NCBI GenBank assembly: GCA_036874045.1
Contig: CM072335.1
Coordinates: forward strand, 28,527,501-28,591,500
Direction: 5' to 3'
DNA length: 64,000 nucleotides
Source of the DNA: Cymodocea nodosa
Taxonomy: Eukaryota > Streptophyta > Magnoliopsida > Alismatales > Cymodoceaceae
Positions 25,018-36,800 of the stretch are shown one piece after another (the stretch's first letter is position 1; each line of letters opens with the position of its first letter). Both the position numbers and the translations under genes were made by a program. The notes beneath the pieces are model-generated. The model was not told the DNA's origin. It saw nothing but the letters and a program-made list of their open reading frames with translations, and ran no database searches.

Positions 25018-28000
25018 CTCACTTTGTTAACTTAAGAAAAGTCCCACTCTTGTCTCGCTAGGTGTTTCTCTGATTTTTAATTGATCTAATATTTTGTTCG
25101 TTTGCTGAATGTTCTTATAGGTTTTTGAATTTTGCCCAAATAATCGTTGATTTTGGATTCTGCTTTTTATCGATCCATCCATAAATATTGTGTTTTTGTT
25201 GTGGGACAGAATAAATAAACGTTCCCAAATGTCCACGTTCTAGATGTGATTTTTGCCGGTGTTATGTTTTAGATGCCCATGCAATTTTCTTGTTCGCACA
25301 AAGCAATTCTATCTGTAAGTCTGTGGTGGTTCTCAATTTCTCGTAGTTAGAACTGTGCTTGGCTTCAATATCTTGTTTGCAGTTAAGAATTTGGAAATTT
25401 CTTTCATGTCTTTTTCTCAAGCTACACAGTCATCGATTCCCCTGGTTTTTATAAAATGCTTCCTGAACTTTATCTATCTATATTGCAGATGAGGCATTTT
25501 TTCTTGCTTTCCAGCATTATATAGTAATGTTGGGAAAAACTGTCCTAATTGCTACTCTTCTTGTTCCCTCGATGGGTGGAACCCATGTATGCCCTCCCAT
25601 CCTTTATATTTTTAGTTATATTAGTACAAGGAATGCATTTTTTCGTATATGGCATGCTGAATTAACTGCTTGTGATCCTGTGGTTTGAAAATGAGGTAGG
25701 GGGATAAGGCAAGAGTGATCCAGACATTACTCTTCATGAGTGGAATCAACACGCTTCTCCAGACATTAATTGGAAGTCGACTCCCTACAGTGATGAATGC
25801 ATCCTTTGCTTTCATCATCCCGGTCCAATCAATAATCCATGATTCTCGGTTTCAGTCCATAGAAAATGATCATGAGGTATGCACATCCGATGCTGTATTA
25901 TATCATGGAGGATCACACTACAAAAGAATCGTTTTCTTTTTCTTAACGACTCATAATTCTCACTACATCTGTATTGTGATTAGCACCTCATATGAAGGAA
26001 GTTACCTAAGAATCATGTTGCACAAAAGCAATCAAATGATGTTTTTGAAGTCTATGGTCTAAAATTACCAGGGGATCAAGCTGGGATTCTATAAAACACT
26101 GAATTCATGAAATCTGCCTACTTGGTAGTTGATGGGGTGAAAACTACATGCACATTTGTTTTCAGATATTTAGTTCCTCGAAAGAACACACCAATTGGTA
26201 GTTATTGGCATTCTGGTTATTGTTGCATGTGAATGCGATGCACGGTTGTTACTTGTTTACTTGTATTTTTTGAATCAGATACTTATACTTTCTCATGGAA
26301 ATTGCAGAGATTTGTCCACACCCTCAGAGCCATTCAAGGATCACTTATAGTATCCTCAATTATTAACATTATTGTTGGATATAGCAGAGCATGGGGTATT
26401 TTTACCAGGTAAAGTTTTATTTCTCTTTCTAAGATATGCAAATTATTAAATTATTGGTGCCATAATCTTCTGTTTTCATTTCTAGATTCATTAGTCCTGT
26501 CATCGTTGTTCCCTTTGTATGCCTGGTTGGACTTGGTCTGTTTCAATGGGGATTTCCACAGGTAAATAATCTTCACAATACATTAAAAAATGTTCCCACA
26601 AGACAAAAGAAATTTTTACAGATTCCTCATGTTTGTTCTTCCAGGTTGCAAAATGCATTGAGATTGGTTTTCCGATGCTAATACTCCTTGTCATCAGCCA
26701 ACAAGTGCTAAACACATTATCTTTCTTCTGAAATTTTAATCTCATTGGTTTCTCAATTCCCTTTTTTCATAATATTCTCTTATGCATTTCAATTTGTTTT
26801 TTAGTATCTGAAGCACATTCACCAGAAGACATACTTCTTGTTGGAGAGGTTTGCTATCCTCTTCTGCATTGTAATTGTGTGGATCTTTGCTGTTATTCTT
26901 ACTTCTTCTGGCGCATATAATGATGTTCCCAACAAGACTAAACAACATTGCCGCACTGACCGATCATACCTTTTATCTTCTGCTCCCTGGTATGGCTTGT
27001 TTAATGCTGCAAGCTTCATCCCCTGTGTTTTAAATTCTCCCTATGCAATTAATATATAAAACTACTTCTGTCCATCATTTTGGTCAGGATTAAAATTCCT
27101 TATCCGTTCCAATGGGGTGCTCCTATCTTCGATGCAAATCATGTGTTTGGCATGATGGGCGCAGCACTTGTCTCAATTATTGAGGTCAGAACATATTGGT
27201 GGTGCACTCTCAGTAATTATATTCTCTTAAACCATTGATATGGTGGAAATAGATTGTAATTGTTATGCGTCGAATACAGTCCACTGGAGCACATTTTGCA
27301 GTTGCACGCTTATCAGGAGCTACTCCACCTCCAGCACATGTGCTGAGTCGCAGTATCGGTTTGCAGGTTTGCTTGGCTTCAGAAATTTCATCATGTTTAT
27401 TAATTCTTCTCTATATGTGTTTTTTCTCCTCAAACATTTGTACAAATCTTCTATGCTTGTCTTGCATATGTTATCGCTTATATGTACCTTTAAGCATGTA
27501 AATTATGTATGTCAGATTTCTTGTCTCTGCAACGAATCGTGAGTGAGCATGATATTATCCAATCTTTATTTAAACAAAAAGTACAAGGTAGAAGGTGAAA
27601 AATTTTAGACCTGCAAAGTGTAAACAAAATTACAAATACTGCAAATATTGGCATTTCATAACTAAAAAAGTGATCGAGAAAGGGAAAACTTGGTTGGTTA
27701 GAAATGGAAATAATACAAACATCATGAGAATTTTGTTAGATAAGATTTCAGTTGCTCATCTAAAAATTGCCTGTCAAAGTTACTTTACCCTCCACGTCTC
27801 CATGAACCAATAAGTACCTCATAATGATCTTTACATCACCATAAAAAGCTATTCATTTTAGTATCTAAAGCCATATGCTGCTTTAATTTTCTCATATTAT
27901 TTCTGTGGCATGGCAAATAATTTAATTTGTCTAAACATGGAAACAAGTTTTCAATGTTTGACACTGACATGGAAAATGAAAACCATGTTTGTATGCATGT

Positions 28001-29235
28001 AACCATAGGGCATTGGAATGCTGCTTGAAGGGATGTTTGGAACTGTAGTTGGAACAACCGCCTCAGTGTAAGTAAGATTAGGACAGCATTTGTTTTCTTT
28101 CCTTTTTGTCTAAGCTTCAGCTCCCGCAATCTGAATAAAATTCATGAACTGGAAGCGTCAAGCTGTTTTATAGGACAAGCCAGCAATTCCTTGCTATATT
28201 TGTCAATGTGATAATTGAAAATGACTTTGATGTATAAAAAATTAAGATGAGGAACATTTAGTGGTGAAATTTATCATATATTAATTTCAGGTTTAGTCTC
28301 TACATAATTGACTATTCCAACAGAGATTATTCTTGTTGTTGACTTTCTTTATGCTAAATCATTCCATTGTCAATGCAGTGAAAACTCTGGACTTCTTGGA
28401 TTGACACGAATAGGAAGTCGAAGAGTTGTGGAAATATCAACAGCTTTCATGATATTCCTTTCCATCTTCGGTATGTTTTGCCATCTATCCTCCTTGGAAA
28501 ATGAAAGTGACTCTTTGTAGGCTCAAGTTGGTATCAATCTTTCGCACTCCGCAGGGAAATTTGGTGCCTTGTTTGCGTCGATTCCCCTACCAATATTTGC
28601 AGCGATATATTGTGTTCTTTTTGGAATTGTTGGTATGTCAAGTCTAAAATACCGCTCAATATGTTCCTTTTTCATTCACTGGCAAGACTGATTGACTGTT
28701 GATATGTTCTTCTTTGTAGCTGCAACAGGTATCTCTTTAATCCAGTTCACAAATTTCAACTCTTCAAGGAACTTCTACATCATAGGACTGTCACTCTTCC
28801 TTGGTGTCTCTATTCCTCAATATTTCAATGACTTCAACTCGTCATCGAGCCATTATCCTGTGAAAACAAATGCTGGATGGGTAAGTAAGCGATGGCATGC
28901 GGTCAGAGAAAACATTTATGGTTCTCTTCAGCATATAGCTGTGACCACCAACAAACAATAGAATGGAATTTATATCTCTGCTTTAAACTTTTAGCTCGTG
29001 TGATGTTTCTCTGCAGTTCAACGATATACTGAATACGATATTTTCCTCGGGTCCAACGGTGGCGTTGCTGGTGGGCACACTGCTTGACAACACGCTTGAG
29101 ATCGTGGACACAGCTGCGGACCGAGGCCTTCCATGGTGGACTCCTTTCCAGCAAAAGAAAGGGGATGCCAGGAACGATGAGTTCTACGGCTACCCCGTAA
29201 GACTGGGTGAACTCATCCCCCCAAGATATCTGTGA
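24826..29235 (+). CDS. NAT: Nucleobase-ascorbate transporter (NAT/NCS2 family)
   Basis: Fourteen exons sum to 546 residues: 24826-24976, 25489-25586, 25700-25876, 26308-26408, 26486-26561, 26645-26704, 26805-26989, 27088-27184, 27280-27366, 28009-28067, 28379-28470, 28555-28632, 28720-28880 and 29017-29235. Plant landmarks are EQLPHLQFCIHSNPSW, LAFQHYIVMLG, the substrate-site STGAHFAVARLSGATPPPAH region, and the NAT signature ENSGLLGLTRIG. The C-terminal part has QYFNDF and GWFNDILNTIFSSGPTVAL. About 12 membrane segments are expected, probably at the plasma membrane. Family members carry xanthine, uric acid, uracil or related bases with protons; the substrate here is unknown. The first donor is C|GTGCGC and adjoins a (CT)n run, so that junction is the least certain. 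Confidence 0.93.
24982..25015. repeat. (CT)n microsatellite
   Basis: About 17 CT units lie directly after the first NAT donor site, inside intron 1. Confidence 0.95.
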
Positions 29236-30864
29236 GGTCTCTCCTGTCCCGACGCACGTCACATGTCTATTACCCAACTGATACTGAACTTTTACCTCCC
29301 GGTATATTCTCTGTATGATATCTTGTTCACTGATTCAGAGGAGCCGTTCTGTTGTCTCTTGCCCTGCTTTCTTACTTGTGGAGGGGGTCTCAGATTTACA
29401 TGATAGGATATTTGAAGACAAATCATGATCCTGGTGTATGTGATGATCTACGTCCGAACCATTCACAGACCATACAAATTAAAATTTCTGCGAGAAATGT
29501 GGTTGTTTCACCCTCTCCTACTTGGGCAATTGTTGGTCTTGTGCATATGCTTGAATGGAGTACCAATCCTTGGTTGGTTCGCCGACCTTACTCTCAACAG
29601 GTTCTTCTTTTTCCAGCATTTAAATGTTTGCTTTTAACGTATTGCAGGGATTTGCCTCCATGCAAAAAATAGTTATCATCGTACCAACATACAAATTTAC
29701 GATACCGTTCGATTTTTTCTTTCCAGCGTTATTTTAATCTATTATTACTCCGGTAACAACGACAACAAGAAGCTTTCTTTTTCAAATATTTTTATTGAAA
29801 TCTACTGTTACGATGCATTTATTAAAAATGAAACGATCATACGTGAAATGCTGCTGCTGCTGCTGCTGGCACAGGCATGGTTGCATTTTTAAAGCGTCGG
29901 TTTCCATGGGATGGAGCTGGACGTCACCGACCGACTCACGGGAACCAATAAAACCGACACGAACGTCTTTCTTCCTTTTCCGAAAGAACAAAGGAAACAA
30001 CAAATAAGTCCATTTTTTATTTATTCTGCGCGGTGGTACCGTGGGCGGAGGTCGCTCGGCTTCTTCCTGCGGTGGTGTTAGCGTTACCTTACCGTCTCAC
30101 GGAAGAGGACACGAGTCAGTTGCCGAGGGACGCCCGCGGTGACGTGGCACGAACCCACTGCCCCGGTGGGACCCACTCAGCCGGTCTTGTGGGGGATTCC
30201 AATTCAACCTGGAAATGGCGCCAACTTTCGTTCGAACCGGGTCTGGGCCTCCAATCAATTTTATGGTATGAATTATTGGATTTAATAATTTTGATCTATC
30301 GATTTTAAAAATCACATATTAAAATAAATTCAAGCCAAAATAATATATCAATTTTTTTAAAAAAAACAACAAAGTGGTGGTCGCGTCGATATTTCCATTT
30401 TCCAACAGCAGCACGAACTTGTCCGAGTAACGACATGGAAGAAATCCAACCGTCTAACTCCTGGCAAACGTACCAGATGCGGAACCCCGTGTCCGGATCC
30501 CTCGTCCATAATCGGATCCTCTACGAACGCCTTCCTTTCAGAACGTGTTCGCCCGCCTCCTTCCCTCCATATCCAATCCGAACTATAATTTCCTTATTTC
30601 CCTCCCTCCCTTCGTTTCCTGCTCTCCCTCTTTTAACCCCTCGTCTTCTCTCTCCCACCTCTTTTCTTCCCAGATCCCCCACCCAAACCCTAATTCCCCG
30701 CCCCCACCGTCCCCCTCCGCCCACCCCTTTCCGTCTACATCCCACCTCGATTCAACTCCCGTCTCGGGATCTAGCTCCACGGCGCCGAAAACCGTCCAGC
30801 AGCGAGGGTTTTGCGGGCGCCTTGGGGTTCGATCTTGCGAGCTTGGGGGGTTTTATGTGTATTG
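29236..30864. other. Intergenic: NAT 3' side and E2F upstream region
   Basis: No exon is supported. A short (TGC)n run lies at about 29850-29870. A palindromic TGGCGCCAA at 30216-30224 resembles an E2F-binding site. The last 400 bases are CT-rich and probably form the E2F 5' leader. Confidence 0.45.
30216..30224. promoter_or_regulatory. Candidate E2F-binding site upstream of E2F
   Basis: TGGCGCCAA matches the TTSSCGCS-type core on the minus strand (TTGGCGCC). It lies about 640 bases before the E2F start codon, so self-regulation is possible. A single short site can occur by chance. Confidence 0.35.
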
Positions 30865-33800
30865 ATGTCTGCTGCTGGTAAGGAGGTGGTCGGGCATAGG
30901 TTTCCTCGCCCGACGGCACAGATCATGCCGCCGCTCAAAAGGCATATGCCTTTCCCGACCGCAACGCCGCCGTTCGTGCACCCCGATGAGTATCACAGGT
31001 TCTCGTCGGGCGGGGGAAGTGCGATTGTGAATGAAGTGGAGGAGATGGTTATTGTTAGGACGCCTGTGAGTTTTCCACTGACCAGCGTGCTTGTTTTTGT
31101 AGCTCACGTGCTGTGTTCCTTTCTCTATGAGCTTCTCTCTTGTTTATAGTAGAAGAACGGATCGTTTTCTTCATCGATCTTTTCGTTAACCCCTTATTTA
31201 CTCTGTGCGGACGCTGGCCTGCTTGATTGGCTGGCCATCGTGGTAGATCTGTCAGTCTAGGTCTGATGGAGGAGTACTTTTTGCCAGTAGCTATGGAAGA
31301 GAAACATTTGCTGCTCATTTGTGGAAAGTCTTGAATTCAGGTTGCCTCTGATGATCAACTTACCACTCCTCAAAGAAGTGCTGTTGCTTTAGTAACATCC
31401 GATTGTGTCTTTTTTATGCACCTCCACTGCCAGTTGTCCAGCCTGGATTCCTACTCTGGAGAATTAGAGATCAGCCAGACAAAATACCTTTGCAGCTTAG
31501 CTTCCTGCCATGATGTGGGAAAATGTAAAAATATTCACGCAAATGTTCTGTTGTTCAAAAAAATCCACTACATTATATTGTAGTGCTTGATTTACGAAGG
31601 AATTTTTCAGCTTCTTGCAGGAGTGGAGTGGATTTTTCTGAAGAGAATTTCCTTTCGTGATCTTCATTTTATTATGTTAGGTGTTTACCAATTGGAATTG
31701 TGACAATCATTGTAGTGCAACGATTCTAACCAGCTCCATTCCAGATTTCCCTGAGCTTGCTTGTATGAAATAGTAGAATGTTTTGTCTTCCACAGCATCT
31801 TACAAATTGTCATAATAATAATTTGACTTGAATTAAGTAAGCATTTCTGGATGGTTGATAAATGCTCAATAGTGCATTCATGAACAGTCACATATTCTGT
31901 AAACTCTTAATATATTCTGCTGATGCATTTAATAGGCTTTCCATGGGAGCAGCAGAATTGACCTGTGGGAGCTGTTTATTGATTTTCACATGTAGATGTA
32001 ACTTGAACAATTGCCATCTTATCCACAAGAAGAAGTGGTCAATCTTAGTCAGCCATCTTTTTGAACCTGTCAAGTAGTCAAGTGATATATATTTGGTTGC
32101 CTTTGTGACATGACTACATACCTATGTAGTATTTACTCTCTAGTCAATCACATTGACTTTGTTAAAGAATAATTCATAATTTTTTTGGTTCATAGCTTCT
32201 TTTGAAGTCACCATGCTCAGCGAAATCAGCCCTTAAGACCATGCTAGATGATCATTTTTAAAAAGTGAGATGCTCTGTTGATTACAAAATAAATGGTAAT
32301 GTTGTGTGGTATTGCTGGTTAGTGAAGAGAAACAACAAAGAAGTTAATATTTTACAGACTCCTGGATGACGTATGATGTACCAATTATGTATATTCCCAC
32401 AAAACAGCACCCATGGATCAATGGTTGGAAAGTTTTGGTTGTTACATAGATCGTTTTGTAACCAAGCTAGGGTGTTATGTTTGATCTAAACACTTTTTTT
32501 TTGCATTTTACATGTTTTATGCATGATGATTTTTTTGACTGTAACATCCTGGCTATTGACTGAATGGTTCACATTTTCTAAGAGAAGAGGTGATGATGGG
32601 TTATGTAGCTATAATTGAGTGTTAGGAGTATTGTATGGTTCAAATGTTTTCCCTTGATAGGAAATGAAAGGTCTATAGCAATCACACATGAGTTGTGGTC
32701 ATAGGTTGTGGGATGGGTCAAGAGGCTATGGAATAAGGACAAGACATTGACAATTGCTATGTTGATTTTACATTCACCTGGCTCCTTAATTTATCCATGA
32801 AAACAGTCTCTTGATAAATCAGCTTTTCTCTCATATAAAAATGTAAGAAGAAAGTTAATTGTGTCAAGGTTATAAACTTTAATGTGTTAATACACATCAA
32901 AGCGGGAAACATATTTTGAAATGCCTCATTTCATTCATTGCAATAATCAATCTACTGTATTCTCTGCAGATGAAAAGAAAGGCTGACCGTGAAGAAAATG
33001 AAGCTGTTGAGTCTAGTGAATGGATTACAAGTCCAGGTTACACAGAAGTAGTTAATAGTCCCCTTCAGACACCAATGTCAGCTAAGAAAGATAAGGTTTT
33101 TGGTAGGTCAAAAGTGACAAAGAACATCCGATCTTTACCCCAGACACCTGTATCAAATGTCGGTGAGAAACTGTGTACATTAATTATGATTCATTGTCTT
33201 GGCATTTTGTAATAAATTGATAAGTTATATCTTTCAGTTTCTAAGCTCCAAGAGTATCTGTTCCTTGGATGTATTTCAATTTTGTTCCTGCTTTATCATT
33301 ATCAATGATGACATGTTTAGATTTCTAAATCATCTCAGTTTACCTTCCTTGCAGTGGTTGGAGGTTCGCCTTCTTGCAACACTTCTACACCAGCTGGTAC
33401 TTGTCGTTATGACAGCTCTTTAGGTGAATAAAATCCTTTTTTCCTAATAAATTCATAATAAGAGCTACATACCATTTCATATTGTCTGATGATAATTGCC
33501 AGTTATCAATTAAATATACAGGTCTTTTGACAAAAAAGTTTATCAATTTACTTAAGCTTGCTGATGAGGGAATCCTTGACTTGAACAAAGCTGCCGAAAC
33601 TTTAGAGGTACCCTGGAAATCTAATTGTCTTGCCCATAGAGATAAGTGGATATTGATTGTTGGTATTGTAGGTCCAAAAACGTCGTATATATGATATAAC
33701 AAATGTCTTGGAAGGAATTGGGCTCATTGAGAAGAAACTCAAGAATAGAATACGCTGGAAGTAATCCAATCTTTACTTCTCATAAATTTACCATCCCAAT

Positions 33801-36800
33801 CTGTTTTCATTTATTTATTTTGTTTTATCTGTCATCTCTTTGGAAACCGCTAAGTTGTTGTGTTGATTTACAGGGGCCTTGGTGTTTCACGCCCTGGTGA
33901 AGTTGACGAGGATGTCTCATTTCTCCAGGCATGTGGGCAAATTTTCACTTCGATTATACACTGGGTTATGTTCTATCAGATGCTTATTTTGCAATATTAT
34001 GGTCTTGGTTAAACGAGAATAGACAACAAACTTGCTAAATCTTTAGCAATATCAGCATGGGTATCACCTCTAAAAGGAACCAAAACTCAAGGTGTGAGTC
34101 AGATGTGCTTGAATTTTGACATGTTCTATTGTACACAACAAATTGTTCATCAATAACATACTTTATAATTTGATTTGCATAAGGTTAAGGGTGGAGTAAG
34201 TTATATGTTTAATGGATTGTGTTAGTTTTGAGAAGTTCACAATTGAGCATTCATAAGTTTTTATCCATGGTTTTCAAAACCAGACTGGACGTCAACCTAG
34301 AAGGGGTGCTTGGTTGCTAGCTTCATGCATTGACCTAGATCTGTAGCAGTAGTCAACATAGTCAGCATAATGTCATAACTTATAATTAAATAAATAATTT
34401 TATTACATGTATATAAGAAAATTGCATAAAAGGGAAAAATTAAGAAAAATACTGGATAACTTAAAGACACCCAACTATACAACAATGATAATTCGAGTCA
34501 TAACCCTACTATGTGGGATTAGTTACATGAATTCTTTTCTTTTATGTATTTCTATTTATGGTTAAATTTTCAATTAAATTACATAAAGTTAAATTTTTTC
34601 TTACGATTGCTACTTAGGTAGTTTTTGGCTTACCTTTACTTTTAATTTCATTAATTAATTCTTTTCTCCTAATTAATGCATTCCTTAGTCTCTTAAAGAT
34701 ATGACTAAATCACCTAGGTCAAATTTTTTTACCTTCAATGGGCGCAACTTTTACTCTATTCCTAGTAAAATAATTTTTAACTTTACCTTTTATAGTATTA
34801 CTATTCATCTATTTAAGTATACATATCTTAGAAACACTAACTTTTCCTTTATTCAAGGTATAGACGAATGAGTAATAGTTTTATAAAAATTTTCTTTTAA
34901 TTTTAAGGGCATTGTTGTATTACATGACACTTCAAAAGCAATTTTGCATTTCATCAATTGTACTTTGATTTTATAAATAACATTTTCTATAATTTCATCA
35001 TTGCTACTTACTATAGATCTAAGTATTTAAAAGTCTTTCTTTTATGAATCTTATAGCTATTTAAGCATACACCTTCATCATTATTCATTGATAAAATACA
35101 CCCAACTATCTAAATGATAAAATCTAAAATTGTAATTTAGATGTAATCATGAAGTTGGTTTATCATTCATTCATAAAATTGTTTGTTTATTATTCAATAA
35201 TGAAGATTCAATCTTGGCATCCAATTAATAGTTTGAAGTAACAAAATTATAGAACCTTAAGTAAATATTAACAAAAGTACAAAAAATGATAAAAATTATT
35301 TCAAGATTTAAATATAACAATAAAATGATAAAAACTCAATGCACATTAAAATAGTAGAGAACTAGAGATGTATCAAATAAGATCCAAAGACAAAGTAACA
35401 CTGGTGGGGCAAACCTTTTGTGACAAGAAGTTGAGATGGTGGACTTAGGGAGGACAATGAGGGTATCTGAGTGTTGTAGTATGTGGTGGTGGAGGCAATG
35501 ATGATGATATGTGCAAATGGTAATGACAATTTGGTTGTAGTGACGGGTTTAAATAGTGGAGGAACTTGGTAGAAGAATGGAGAGAGGGGGGTCTATTGAC
35601 TTTCATTGTTGATGATGCATATTTCTTTCTTATTATGGTTAGGGTTTAGTTAAATAGGTAAATGGATATAGGTATGAAAGAGAAGTCATTAATATTAATA
35701 CTATAGGTAGCCAAACTAGGAAAGTTTCAATAGACATTGGTCTATGCCAAGGGTTCTCCCTGGTTCGTCTTGGTTATGGACAAAATAACTAAAGAAATTC
35801 AAGGGAAATGTATGTTATTTGCTGATAATGTAGTTTTAGTTGATGAAAGTAAGTTAAGAGTTTATTTTAAACTAGAATTATAGGATGACACTTTAGAATC
35901 TAAATGATTTAGATTAAGTCAAAAGTGGAATATATGGAATGTTCAATAAAAATAGGAATAATGATGAAGTTATATTTGTAGATGGTTATAAGATTCACAA
36001 AAATAAGAGTTTTAAATACTTAGGATCTATAATAAATATTAATGGTGAAATTATTCATAGACTTAAGTGGTATCTATTAAAGATAAGATAAGATCAACTT
36101 AAGTGGCATGGTCATATCCTTAGAAGACCAAGAAATGTACCGTTAGGGGTAGAAATTTAATTAATGCAAAAAAAGTAGAGGTAGGTTTAAAACTACTTGA
36201 TTAGGAATTGTAAGAAAAAATTTAAATTTATATAATTTAACCGAAGATATGCTTAAAAATGATTTGAGTTAGAATGGAGTAGAAGTTGTACCTATTGAAG
36301 ATAACTTAAATGGTGTGGTCATATCCTTAGACGACCAAGTATTATACCGTTAGGAGAAGAGATTTAATCAATGCAAAAGAAATTAAAGGTAGGCTTAAAA
36401 TTGTTTGATTAGGAATTGTAAGAAAAGATTTAAATTTATATAATTTAACTGAAGACTTGATAATAGATAAAAATATTTGGAAGAAAAGGATGCATGTGGC
36501 CAACCCCACATGTTAGGATTATGGTTTGGATCATTGTTCTATATAGGTATATGGATCTTTGGATCTAATTTTTTTAATACGTGTAACCTAGTTGAACCCA
36601 AGAGTAATCTGTTGAACTGGTTAATCAATTCAGGTAGTTGTACTGCTAAATCTAGACTGGCAAACTTGCTGGTTGCCAGTCCAACCTATCTAATTGGCCG
36701 ATTTGGTGTGGATTTTCAAAAGCTACCCCACGCTCATTCTGTAAAAAAACATTTTTCCTTCCCTATCTATACCATACTTGATAAATCACAAAAACTTGTT

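Noticed and set aside
29352-29672. 106-codon ORF after NAT
   Set aside because: No family resemblance, no splice partners and overlapping ORFs in other frames; probably NAT 3' UTR.
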